Below, piece after piece: positions 28,401-38,749 of a stretch of DNA of 64,000 nucleotides; within the stretch, counting starts at the first letter, position 1, and every line of letters starts with the position of its first letter. The stretch is from Massilia antarctica (GTDB lineage: Bacteria > Pseudomonadota > Gammaproteobacteria > Burkholderiales > Burkholderiaceae_D): NCBI RefSeq assembly GCF_015689335.1, contig NZ_CP065053.1, forward strand, positions 558,001 through 622,000, written 5' to 3'. The notes beneath the pieces are model-generated. The model searched no databases and had not been told where the DNA came from. It worked only from the letters and a program-made list of their open reading frames with translations. Both the position numbers and the translations under genes were made by a program.

Positions 28401-29060
28401 ATGCACCATGAACCAAGCAATACACGTAGAAAGCTGCTGCTCGCTGGCGCAGCCTTGCCACTATTGATGATGGGTGGCGCAAGGGCGCAGGCAGAGTCCC
28501 AGTCGCAGCCGCGGATACGCTTGAGCTACGACGAAAAAATCATGAACATCCTGCTTTCGCCATCCACGGGCAAATTGATCGTGCTCGGCGAGCGCTACCA
28601 CTATCTGTTCGACGACGCAGCCGGACTGGAAAAAATCATGGGCGCGTCTTTCAAAAAAGAGCTGGCTGGCTCCTTCGGCAAATTCACGGTCGATCGCGAC
28701 GATATTATCGTAGGCAGCTACCGTATCCAGACCCGCAATGCACTCAGCACCGAGCAAGGGGAAGAAGCGCGGCGCCTCGGATTGCGCGAACTGCCCGATG
28801 GCCGTTTTGAAATTGCCGCGCGGATCGGCGGCACCCGTTTTGAATCGGTGGCGCTGGCCAAGGACATGGACGCCTCGGCCTTGAATCAGAACTATGTCGT
28901 GACAGTCGACATGATCGGCGATGCACGGGAAATACCGAAGCAGAGAACGTCCAGCGCAAAGGAGACAGTGGAAAACGTTCTTCTCATCCTGGCAGCACCG
29001 GTGTTGATTGTGATGGTTCTTTTCATGAATCCTTGCATCACATGCGGCAACGGTGGTTAA
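28401..29060 (+). CDS. Exported protein with twin-arginine-like signal and C-terminal membrane helix
   Basis: A 219-residue protein. The N-terminus NTRRKLLLAGAALPLL has a twin-arginine-like signal with an Ala-x-Ala exit (GARAQA). Residues about 55-75 (GKLIVLGERYHYLFDDAAG) loosely recall the E. coli YidX pattern VFVGE-x-LDYL; this is a weak comparison. A hydrophobic segment sits at about 188-208, followed by a Cys-containing tail. The gene overlaps the convergent LysR gene by four bases. Its divergence from the unknown lipoprotein gene suggests a common function. Confidence 0.6.
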   Translation: MHHEPSNTRRKLLLAGAALPLLMMGGARAQAESQSQPRIRLSYDEKIMNILLSPSTGKLIVLGERYHYLFDDAAGLEKIMGASFKKELAGSFGKFTVDRDDIIVGSYRIQTRNALSTEQGEEARRLGLRELPDGRFEIAARIGGTRFESVALAKDMDASALNQNYVVTVDMIGDAREIPKQRTSSAKETVENVLLILAAPVLIVMVLFMNPCITCGNGG

Positions 29061-29986
29061 ACCGAAGCATCAACGCCACGCAGAATTGCATGCGCCGCCG
29101 ATGCCGACAGCGGCCGGGCGGCTTCGCCCTCGATCCATTCGACGAAAGCGCGCGCGCCCGGTGCGGCAAAGGACCCGGGCAAACCGACCAGGTAATAGCC
29201 GAACTGTGTCGGCCATTGCTGTTCCAGCGCCTTGCACAGATGACCTTGCGCCAGGTCGGCACCGGCGTAGATGTCGCGCACCAGCGCCAGCCCCTGCCCT
29301 TCGGCGGCGGCGCGCACCAGCAAATGTTCGTCGCTGAACGACAGGCCGCGCCGCGCCTTGGGCGATGCGTTGCCGTGAGCCTGCAGCCACAATGACCAAT
29401 CGCGGCGTTCACTGTCATGCAGCAGCGGGTAGGCCAGGCAATCGGCCGGACAGCGAATCGGCGCCCCCTGGCGTAGCAAGGCCGGAGCGCCGACCACGAT
29501 CATTTCGGGCGACATCAACCAGCGCGACGCGAGTCCGGGATAGCTTCCGAGGCCGTGCCGGATGGCGAAATCGACCGCTTCGCTTGTCAGGTCGACCACG
29601 CGCGCATCGCTGTCGATCGAGAGCGACACGTCCGGATGGCGGCCGACAAAATCGCCCAGGCGCGGCAACAACCATCCGGAAGCGAACGACGGCATCACAC
29701 TCACCACCAGTTGCCGTGTCGCGGGATCGTGCGGATCGCGGCGCGACACGGTTTCGATCTGCTGAAACGGCGCCCGGAGATCGGCATACAAGGCCGCGCC
29801 GGCCGCCGTTGGCGTGACGCCGGCACGGGTGCGCTCGAACAGGCGCTGACCTTGGCGCAGTTCCAGCTCGCGCATGCGCTGGCTGATGGCGCCGGCGCTG
29901 ACATGCAGTTCGCGCGCGGCCTCCTTCATGCTGCCGGCGCGGCAAACGACAAAGAATGCATAGAAGGTCTGGAGCGGGATGTACAT
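29057..29986 (-). CDS. LysR-family regulator, GcvA-like
   Basis: A 309-residue LysR-type regulator. The N-terminal helix-turn-helix has SMKEAARELHVSAGAISQRMRELE; the effector domain starts near residue 92 (LVVSVMPSFASGWLLPRL), a GcvA-type opening. It is divergent from the PLP-dependent decarboxylase gene with 111 bases between starts, so it probably controls that gene and itself from the shared region. The ligand is unknown. Its end overlaps the convergent gene by four bases. Confidence 0.92.
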   Translation of the reverse strand: MYIPLQTFYAFFVVCRAGSMKEAARELHVSAGAISQRMRELELRQGQRLFERTRAGVTPTAAGAALYADLRAPFQQIETVSRRDPHDPATRQLVVSVMPSFASGWLLPRLGDFVGRHPDVSLSIDSDARVVDLTSEAVDFAIRHGLGSYPGLASRWLMSPEMIVVGAPALLRQGAPIRCPADCLAYPLLHDSERRDWSLWLQAHGNASPKARRGLSFSDEHLLVRAAAEGQGLALVRDIYAGADLAQGHLCKALEQQWPTQFGYYLVGLPGSFAAPGARAFVEWIEGEAARPLSASAAHAILRGVDASV

Positions 29987-30097
29987 GGCGTCACTTTAGC
30001 TCAGCTATCGTGACACGGGCAACAGATCGTTTGCGCTCACCAAGCGCCGGCTTTACGCTCGGGACCTCACAGTTGAACAAGGCCGCCAAGGATCGCC

Positions 30098-31513
30098 ATG
30101 AACCCCACTTCCCCGTTTCGCCCGGCACTGGAAGGTGCCCTGAGCCACGCGCTGGCCCATCTGGATCATCTGGAACAGCAACCGGTCGGCGCCCGCGCCA
30201 GCCTCGACACCCTGCGCGCCCGGCTGTCCAGGCCGCTGGGGGACACGGGCGTGCCGGCCACCCAAGTGATCGACGAGCTGGCCGCCGACACGGCCGGCGG
30301 CATCAACGGCAGCGCCGGCGGGCGCTTTTTTGGCTGGGTGATCGGCGGCGCCTTGCCGGCCGCGCTGGCGGCCGACTGGCTCACCAGCGCCTGGGATCAG
30401 AATGCAGCCACATACGCCTGCGCGCCGGCCGTGAGCGTGATTGAAGAAATCTGCGGCACCTGGCTGAAACAATTGCTGGGTTTACCGCGCGACGCCAGCT
30501 TCGCCCTCACCAGCGGTTGCCAGATGGCGCATGCGACCGCCCTGGCGGCGGCCCGCAATGCGCTGCTGGCGCGGCGCGGATGGGATGTGGAACGCGATGG
30601 CTTGTGCGGCGCGCCGCCGATCCGCATTCTGAGCGGCGATCAGTTTCACGGCAGCATTACGCGCGCAGCCCGCTTGCTGGGCTTGGGCACGGGCGCCGTC
30701 ATCGGCCTGCCCGTGAACCAGGCAGGCCAACTTGAACCGGCGGCCTTGCAGCAGGCGCTGGTCCACAGCTCCGGCGCGCCCGTCATCGTGCTGCTGCAGG
30801 CGGGCGACCTCAATATCGGCGCCTACGATTGTTTCGCCGACCTGATTCCGTTGGCGCACCGCTACGGTGCCTGGGTGCATGTGGACGGCGCCTTCGGCCT
30901 GTGGGCCAACGCCAGCGCGCGTTACCGCCATCTGCTGGCCGGCGTGGCGCAGGCCGATTCCTGGGCAACCGACGGTCACAAGTGGCTCAACGTGCCCTAC
31001 GACAGCGGGTTTGCCTTTATTGCGGATGCCGATGCGCAGCGCCGCGCCATGTCTTTCGAAGCCAGTTATGTCGCCCGCAACGATCAGGTGCGCGAGCCGA
31101 AAGACTGGAATCCGGAATGGTCGCGGCGCGGGCGTGGGGTGGCCGCCTATGCCGCCATGCGCGAGCTCGGACGCGACGGAATCGAAGCCATGATCGACCG
31201 CTGTTGCGCGGCCGCTCACGCACTCGTGACCGGCATTGCCGCCCTGCCCGGCGTTGAACTTGTGTGGAAACCGCAGGTCAATCAGGGACTGCTGCGTTTT
31301 CTCGATCGCACGCCGGGAGCCACGCAGAGCGATCACGACCGGTGGACGGATCAGGTCACCAACGCCGTGCTGGCCGGCGGCGAGGCGCTGTTCACTAACA
31401 CGAGCTGGCGCGGCAAGCGTTGCATGCGGGTATCTGTATGCAATTGGCAGACCGGCGATGCCGATGTCGCGCGCGCGGTCGCGGCGGTCGCACACGTCTT
31501 GCGGGGCGCATGA
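30098..31513 (+). CDS. Pyridoxal-phosphate-dependent decarboxylase (group II)
   Basis: A 471-residue fold-type I PLP enzyme of the group II amino acid decarboxylase family. The PLP lysine is in TDGHKWLNVPYDSGFAF, and the cofactor Asp/His region is AWVHVDGAFGLWA. LTSGCQMAHATALAAAR is the PLP phosphate-binding area. Substrates of relatives include aromatic amino acids, aspartate and glutamate, and the substrate here cannot be decided. An AAGGA Shine-Dalgarno precedes the ATG. Likely controlled by the divergent LysR protein. Confidence 0.9.
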   Translation: MNPTSPFRPALEGALSHALAHLDHLEQQPVGARASLDTLRARLSRPLGDTGVPATQVIDELAADTAGGINGSAGGRFFGWVIGGALPAALAADWLTSAWDQNAATYACAPAVSVIEEICGTWLKQLLGLPRDASFALTSGCQMAHATALAAARNALLARRGWDVERDGLCGAPPIRILSGDQFHGSITRAARLLGLGTGAVIGLPVNQAGQLEPAALQQALVHSSGAPVIVLLQAGDLNIGAYDCFADLIPLAHRYGAWVHVDGAFGLWANASARYRHLLAGVAQADSWATDGHKWLNVPYDSGFAFIADADAQRRAMSFEASYVARNDQVREPKDWNPEWSRRGRGVAAYAAMRELGRDGIEAMIDRCCAAAHALVTGIAALPGVELVWKPQVNQGLLRFLDRTPGATQSDHDRWTDQVTNAVLAGGEALFTNTSWRGKRCMRVSVCNWQTGDADVARAVAAVAHVLRGA

Positions 31514-31627
31514 TTTTGCGGGAAAACAGGGGGAACGAAGGCACTGTCGGGGCGCTGTCGGGTGATTTTCGTCACCGACACGGACCAAATCGGTCGATAC
31601 TCGTGGATCACCAGCCTCGGAGCCATG

Positions 31628-32104
31628 ATGATTCTTAAACAACTGCGTATCAGCCGCCAGCTTTCTCAAGAACAGCTTGCCCACATGTCGGGCTTGAGCG
31701 TGAGGACGATCCAGCGCATGGAAAGCGGCCACAAGGCCAGTGTCGAGTCGCTCAAATGTGTGGCGGCGGTTCTCGAAGTGGCGCTGTCAACCTTGAACGA
31801 AGAGACATTCGTGATCGACAAGCACGCCGACAACTGGCATGCGCTACCGCTGTGGCTGCGCTGCTGGTTTGGTTTCAGCTTTCTGCATGTTCACCCAACC
31901 CGGCGCGTGGCCAAACGCATCGAGCTCGTGTCGCACGCCACCGGGTTTCTGTTTTGCCTGCTGGGCCTTGTCAGCGAAGCGGCCCTGGCCGGCGGCTTGA
32001 TCATGCTGTCGACGGCGTATCTGTTTTACCTGCTGTCGTGGCAGGGGGACCGCTACGGCATCTGGTTCGACGCCCCCGCGGACGGCGAAGTGCACGGCGC
32101 CTGA
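31628..32104 (+). CDS. XRE-type helix-turn-helix protein with two membrane helices
   Basis: A 158-residue protein. Residues about 1-60 are an HTH_3 domain (LRISRQLSQEQLAHMSGLSVRTIQRMESGHKAS). The C-terminal part has two hydrophobic segments (about 105-145), the layout of HTH plus 2TM-domain regulators that bind DNA while anchored in the membrane. GGAG lies five bases before the ATG at 31628; ATG 31625 is one codon earlier. It lies downstream of and co-directional with the decarboxylase gene, 114 bases away. Target unknown. Confidence 0.83.
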   Translation: MILKQLRISRQLSQEQLAHMSGLSVRTIQRMESGHKASVESLKCVAAVLEVALSTLNEETFVIDKHADNWHALPLWLRCWFGFSFLHVHPTRRVAKRIELVSHATGFLFCLLGLVSEAALAGGLIMLSTAYLFYLLSWQGDRYGIWFDAPADGEVHGA

Positions 32105-32146
32105 GGCCGGCGCTTACGGCCGGACGCCGCCAGTGGCCGCGCCGGC

Positions 32147-32881
32147 TTACTCCAGGTTGGCGTGATAGCCGCTGCCGCCATCCTTCCAGTAGGCGGCGGC
32201 GCGGATGGCGGACTTGTCCAGGCCCTTGACCTCCACCAGTTCCCGGCGCACGGCGGCCATGGTCGCGGCCTCGCCCGCGCACCAGGCGTAGCCGTCGCCA
32301 GCCGGCAAAGTCCAGGCTTGCACGGCGGCCAGCAGCTCGGCATCCTTGGCGACCCAGTGCAAGTCCACCTCGGCCTGGCCGGCGAAAGCACGGCGGTCGG
32401 CCGCATCGTCGACCTTGACGATGACGGTGGCGCGGCCGCCGGGGGGCAACTCCTCCAGGCGGCGCGATATCGCCGGCAAGCCGGTTTCGTCGCCGACCAG
32501 CAAATGCCACTCATAATCGACCGGAATGATCAGCGAACCTTTCGGGCCGCCGATGGTCACTTGCTGGCCGGGACGTGCCTGGGCTGCCCAAGCCGCGCAA
32601 GGGCCGTCGCCGTGCAGGGCGAATTCGATGACCAGTTCGCCGGCTGCCGGGTCGAAGCTGCGCGGGGTGTAGTCGCGCCGGACGGCATCAAGCCCGTCAC
32701 CCAGGATGAACTTGACGTGGTCGTCGAACGAGGCGCTATGGAAGTCGTGCAGCGCCGGGCCGCCGAAAGTAATGCTGCGGAAATGGCTGCCGATGGCGCG
32801 CACGCTCAGCACCTCGACCTGGCGCATCTTGAGCTCGTGGCGCACACGCTGCACGCGGCTGACGGGAGAGTCTATACTCAT
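32147..32881 (-). CDS. Siderophore-interacting protein (FAD-binding ferric-siderophore reductase)
   Basis: A 244-residue SIP-family flavoprotein. The FAD site is RRDYTPRSFDPAAGELVIEF followed by GPCAAWAAQARPGQ; the C-terminal NAD(P)H region includes LLVGDETGLPAISRRLEEL and YAWCAGEAATMAAVRREL. Such enzymes release iron from imported siderophores by reduction in the cytoplasm. The ATG at 32881 is 37 bases from the divergent MarR gene, with palindromic operator-like sites between, so repression by that MarR protein is likely. Confidence 0.92.
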   Translation of the reverse strand: MSIDSPVSRVQRVRHELKMRQVEVLSVRAIGSHFRSITFGGPALHDFHSASFDDHVKFILGDGLDAVRRDYTPRSFDPAAGELVIEFALHGDGPCAAWAAQARPGQQVTIGGPKGSLIIPVDYEWHLLVGDETGLPAISRRLEELPPGGRATVIVKVDDAADRRAFAGQAEVDLHWVAKDAELLAAVQAWTLPAGDGYAWCAGEAATMAAVRRELVEVKGLDKSAIRAAAYWKDGGSGYHANLE

Positions 32882-32901
32882 GTCTTTATCTTTCAGTTGG
32901 T

Positions 32902-32943
32902 TGACAATGTCCCCTATCATGAGCGAATCGAATGACAATGTCA
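32902..32943. promoter_or_regulatory. Paired MarR-type operators and promoter of the siderophore-interacting gene
   Basis: TGACAATGTCC (32902-32912) and the perfect odd palindrome TGACAATGTCA (32933-32943) are 31 bases apart, about three helical turns. On the minus strand TTGACA (32944-32939), a 17-base spacer and CATGAT (32921-32916) form a sigma-70 promoter for the flavoprotein gene. One site overlaps the -35 box and the other the expected start point. The divergent MarR gene begins inside this region. Confidence 0.65.
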
Positions 32944-33389
32944 ACCATTCTGGCGCGGCGCGGCAGGATGCCGTTCTGGAACTGATTCATTCGATCATGC
33001 ACCAGTACCGGTCGCAGCAATTCCAGGCATTGCGCGACGGCCAGCACGAACTGACGCATATGGAAGCGAAGGTGCTGGCGTTTTTCGGCCATCGTCCGGG
33101 CGCGACCCAGAGCGAGCTGGCGCGCCACAGCGGACGCGACAAGGCACAGGTGGCGCGCCTGATCACGGCGCTGCGCGAACGCGGCTTGCTGCATGGGGAA
33201 GCCGATGCGGCCGACCGCCGCAACACGCGCCTGTCGCTGACCGATGCCGGCCGGGCCATCCAGCAGGCGGCGCAAGCCGAAGCGGGCAAGCTGAACGCGC
33301 AGGCGGTACGGGGGATGAGCGGGGAGCAGCAGGAAGTGCTGCTCGGTCTGCTGTTGCAGGTGAAGGACAATCTGAACCGGGGCGAGTAG
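32919..33389 (+). CDS. MarR-family transcriptional regulator
   Basis: A 156-residue winged-helix regulator (MSESNDNVNHSGAARQ start). The DNA-recognition part reads ATQSELARHSGRDKAQVARLITALRERGLL, and the wing contains DRRNTRLSLTDAGR. An ATG at 32907 is also in frame but lies inside the first operator-like repeat, so 32919 is preferred. Divergent from the siderophore-interacting flavoprotein; likely its repressor and self-regulated through the two TGACAATGTCA-type sites. Confidence 0.88.
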   Translation: MSESNDNVNHSGAARQDAVLELIHSIMHQYRSQQFQALRDGQHELTHMEAKVLAFFGHRPGATQSELARHSGRDKAQVARLITALRERGLLHGEADAADRRNTRLSLTDAGRAIQQAAQAEAGKLNAQAVRGMSGEQQEVLLGLLLQVKDNLNRGE

Positions 33390-33445
33390 GAACCGTCTGC
33401 GCCAGGGAACCTGCCAAAGGTCAGGCTCCCACGGACCGGGACCGC

Positions 33446-34414
33446 CTAATGCTGCACGATGCCGACCTGGTTGCCGCTGCCCGATTGCGCAATGGCGGCA
33501 GAGAAGCCGTTGCCGTTCTGGGTGATCGTCGCGATGTTCGGCGTGTCGTAGTTATTGCCGCCGTTTTGGGTGACGGAAGCGATATTGTTGTTGCCGGTCT
33601 GGCTCACGAGCGAGCGGCTATAGTCCAGACGCTGCACGACAGTGGCCTTATTCAGATTGCCGGTCTGGACAATGCTGCTGGCGTTATCCTGGCCCTGCTC
33701 GTCGCTGCTGGCGAGGTTGGCGTTTCCTTTCTGGATAATCGTCTGTTCGCGCGTGAAGTAGGAATGATGCTGCTTGACACTCGCGTTATTGGCATTGCCC
33801 ACCTGCTGCACCTGGACACCCGAATACACGGCGTCATTCTGGTCGATCGTGACTTTGTTCCCATTGCCGGTCTGGTCGACCAGCGGTCCGCCGAAACCCG
33901 AATTGACCTGCTTGGCCGTGATGGCGTTGTCATTGCCGGTCTGGTGAGCGGTAATACTGAAAGGGAATAATCCGAGCTGATCGACATTGACGGCATTGCG
34001 GTTGCCAATTTGCGCGATCGTATTGCCCACTTCACCGGAATCCTTTTGCTTCACGACCGCCTTGTTTTCGCTGCCGAGTTGCTGGATGATCGTGCCGCTG
34101 CGGGTGATATTGTCCTGCGCTATGCTCGCCGCGTTGTTGTTTCCGGTCTGGATAATCTCGGCATAGGCATCGTAGGAGCGCACCTGGAGAATGCCCGGGG
34201 TTTTCGATGCCGGATCGCCGGCGACATTGTTATTGCCGGTCTGCTTGATGGTGGCGGTCAATTCATAGAATTCGTAGTCGGGCGCCTTCTGGTCCACGTA
34301 CAAGGTGTTGCCGGTGCCGACTTGTGAAGTGGTCACGGTCGCCTGGGCCCACACCGCGCCGCTGGCAAAGGCCATGGCAAGCGCCGCGGCAATGGTTGAT
34401 AGTATTGTTTTCAT
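33446..34414 (-). CDS. Curlin-repeat (CsgA/CsgB-like) amyloid protein
   Basis: A 322-residue secreted protein with a signal peptide (about residues 1-24, ending AVWAQA) and at least twelve Q-x-G-x-x-N curlin units such as QTGNNN, QIGNRN and QVGNAN, spaced about 20-27 residues apart. These stack as beta-arches in curli fibres and other functional amyloids. E. coli CsgA has about 150 residues with five repeats, so this is more than twice as long. No csgEFG secretion genes are in the window. A GGAG sits six bases before the ATG. Function as a fibre subunit is inferred. Confidence 0.85.
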   Translation of the reverse strand: MKTILSTIAAALAMAFASGAVWAQATVTTSQVGTGNTLYVDQKAPDYEFYELTATIKQTGNNNVAGDPASKTPGILQVRSYDAYAEIIQTGNNNAASIAQDNITRSGTIIQQLGSENKAVVKQKDSGEVGNTIAQIGNRNAVNVDQLGLFPFSITAHQTGNDNAITAKQVNSGFGGPLVDQTGNGNKVTIDQNDAVYSGVQVQQVGNANNASVKQHHSYFTREQTIIQKGNANLASSDEQGQDNASSIVQTGNLNKATVVQRLDYSRSLVSQTGNNNIASVTQNGGNNYDTPNIATITQNGNGFSAAIAQSGSGNQVGIVQH

Positions 34415-34853
34415 GAGTTTCTCCTTGAAATTGCTGCGCAAAAAAGGTGGCAGCGAAAGGTCGATGCCGCCGTGCACGGAGTGCAAACTGGCTGCTTCAA
34501 GGGTCGAGTGTATCGGTCGATACTGGCCTCCGTTTGAGGCTTCTCAACTGCTGAGACCGGTGTTTTTCGGCATGCCGGCCCGGTGCCAGCCTGCCATTGC
34601 GCGCTTCAAATGCAGCGATACGCGCAATTACACCAGCGGCGGCGAATCGCTTTCGGCCTGGGATACAGCCGGGCTTTTCTTGCTGCTGAAAACCGCGCTT
34701 GCGCCGTTCTGGATACGGCGTATCGTCGACAAAAAACCAGGCGCGCAGATCATGCTGGGTGGAGCGATTATTATCGTCGCTGTGCTGTTCCACTTTGTCC
34801 ATACGATCGGCGAGCCATTTGGCCATCCGATGCTCAAGGTGCGAATTGTCCGA
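34415..34853. other. Gap between curlin-like gene and LysR-fusion gene
   Basis: 439 bases. Open frames exist on both strands (for example 34497-34826 on minus) but none has a family-like sequence or good start. The right part is lower in GC. It must contain the curlin-gene promoter; no clear motif was picked. Confidence 0.4.
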
Positions 34854-35639
34854 TCATTGATTGCGCGGGCGAGCATCGCCTTTAGCGTCAAGAAGCGGCA
34901 CCAGCTTTTCGACCGCGAAATCGATGAACGCGCGTACCCGTTGCGGCATATGACGCTGGTTCGTGAAAATCACGCTCACTTCCTCCATATCGCCGGCATT
35001 ATGGGCAGGAAGCAGTTCAACCAGCCTGCCCGCCTGGATATCGTCGTACACGTGGAACATGCCAAGCCGGCTGATGCCAAGTCCGTCGATGGTCAACTGG
35101 CGCATGGTTTCGCCATTATTTGTCAGCATGGCGGTGCGGATGGGCAGCTGCGCAATCTCGCCATCGATCAGGAATGGCCAAGTAGCGGCCGTGCGGCGAA
35201 AATTAAAGCCAAGGAAGCTGTGCTGCGCAAGCTGCGCCGGCGTGTCTGGCATGCCACGCGCTGCCAGATAGGAAGGCGACGCCACCACGGCGCGCCGGCT
35301 GCGTCCCAGCAAACGGGCATGAAAACTGGCGTCTTGTAGCGAGCCCATACGGATCGCCACATCGACGCGCTCGCGTTGCAAGTCGACTTTGGCATCGGTG
35401 AGCGAGATATCCAGGGTGATGTCCGGATCGCTGCGCAGAATGGCATATTCGGGCGACTTGTCGCCGGCTTCGGGGATAGTTTTAACCCAGTGCAGCCCGT
35501 CTGGATTGATGAGCAGCGGGAGGGCGTCGGCCGCCGCTGCTTTTGCATCCGGTGCCGCCGACGCTGAAAAACTTGCGCCGGCAAGGATCGCTGTCATCGC
35601 GATGGCAATGCTGGCCTTACGTACTTTGCTGATAGTCAT
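34854..35639 (-). CDS. Signal peptide fused to a LysR effector-binding domain (no HTH)
   Basis: A 261-residue chimera. Residues 1-29 are a clean signal peptide (VRKASIAIAMTAILAGASFSASA) followed by about 35 residues resembling the start of a small secreted cupin-like protein (LLINPDGLHWVKTIPEAGD). From about residue 68 (PDITLDISLTDAKVDLQRERVDVAIRMG) to the end it is the C-terminal two-thirds of a LysR substrate-binding domain. The DNA-binding domain and first effector strand are missing. It probably arose by an in-frame deletion between two genes. It may be a dead remnant or an exported binding protein. Confidence 0.72.
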   Translation of the reverse strand: MTISKVRKASIAIAMTAILAGASFSASAAPDAKAAAADALPLLINPDGLHWVKTIPEAGDKSPEYAILRSDPDITLDISLTDAKVDLQRERVDVAIRMGSLQDASFHARLLGRSRRAVVASPSYLAARGMPDTPAQLAQHSFLGFNFRRTAATWPFLIDGEIAQLPIRTAMLTNNGETMRQLTIDGLGISRLGMFHVYDDIQAGRLVELLPAHNAGDMEEVSVIFTNQRHMPQRVRAFIDFAVEKLVPLLDAKGDARPRNQ

Positions 35640-35805
35640 GATCTTCCCTGATGTCCTTGGAGAGGCACCTTGCCAACTCCCTGAAACACAGTATGGGATG
35701 AACCGACCCGAATGATTAGAGCCAGAAATAGAACATGATTTGGGAATTTGATTCACTAAGCATCGAATCGACGGAACGGTCCGCCCATCCTACAGTCCGA
35801 TAGCG

Positions 35806-35840
35806 AAAAAAAAGGACATGCATAAACATGTCCCTTTTTT
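35806..35840. terminator. Rho-independent terminator after tRNA-Ile (bidirectional)
   Basis: GGACATG (35814-35820) pairs with CATGTCC (35827-35833) around CATAAA. An A-run lies to the left and a T-run to the right, so it can stop the minus-strand tRNA transcript and anything entering from the other side. Confidence 0.85.
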
Positions 35841-35854
35841 CAACTACTGAATGC

Positions 35855-35933
<79 letters not shown>

Positions 35934-35971
35934 GAAATCGGTGCGACGGGGATGCTGACACGGCCATCATG

Positions 35972-36004
35972 AAAAATAGCCTCCCGTCACAAAGTGGCGA
36001 GAGG
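35972..36004 (-). terminator. Probable terminator of rpoD
   Basis: On the minus strand, CCTCTCGCCAC pairs with GTGACGGGAGG (one mismatch, one G-T wobble) around a 3-base loop, followed by CTATTTTT. It lies 31 bases after the rpoD stop and before the tRNA gene. Confidence 0.55.
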
Positions 36005-36034
36005 ATATGGCTTTTCGCATCAGCCCGTCAAGGC

Positions 36035-38305
<2,271 letters not shown>

Positions 38306-38749
38306 AACGACTAGCTTTATGGTGGATTAAGATAAAGTTTGTTGCCGGCCTTTTGGGCCCTACGTCCCGAATCGGCCCGCAGACCGCTCCGGCATTGCTG
38401 CACTCATACACCTTTACATCACCTTACGGGCACGACACGCGCGATTTCGGCAGTAGTCTACTGCAAACAACGGCGGTTGGAGGCGCGAGCCGTGCGTGGC
38501 TGGAAAGCAAACCGATGTTTGCCATCGACAGCGCAACGCCGTCGCAACCAAAGCTGGCCCTGGCCGCCGACGCCCCACCATCTTTGCGCCGATCAAGAGC
38601 CTAACTCACTGAAAGAAATACAACTTACGGACAACGAAAAAATTTCTGCGAACACAACACTTATCGTTTTATTATAGCACGCAGTCCGTCTTTTTCCAGT
38701 GCCAAACGCCCCCTGTGCGGGACCCCGATTTCCCCTATGAAGAAGGGGC
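38306..38749. other. dnaG-rpoD intergenic region (long 5' leader of rpoD)
   Basis: 444 bases without a supportable gene. It contains one strong sigma-70 promoter near 38671-38698 on the minus strand, giving an rpoD leader of about 350 bases. In E. coli a heat-shock promoter for rpoD lies in the same relative place (inside dnaG). No stable terminator was found between promoter and gene. Confidence 0.5.
38671..38698 (-). promoter_or_regulatory. Sigma-70 promoter of rpoD
   Basis: On the minus strand a perfect TATAAT (38676-38671) follows TGGAAA (38698-38693) with a 16-base spacer. Start of transcription would be near 38664, about 360 bases before the rpoD GTG. Confidence 0.6.

Noticed and set aside
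34497..34826. Small minus-strand frame between the LysR fusion and curlin genes
   Set aside because: No Shine-Dalgarno, no family resemblance, and a shadow-like composition.
34305..35339. 344-codon plus-strand frame spanning the curlin-LysR gap
   Set aside because: It begins antisense to the curlin gene and ends antisense to the LysR effector domain. A hydrophobic patch in the gap is not enough to support a gene.
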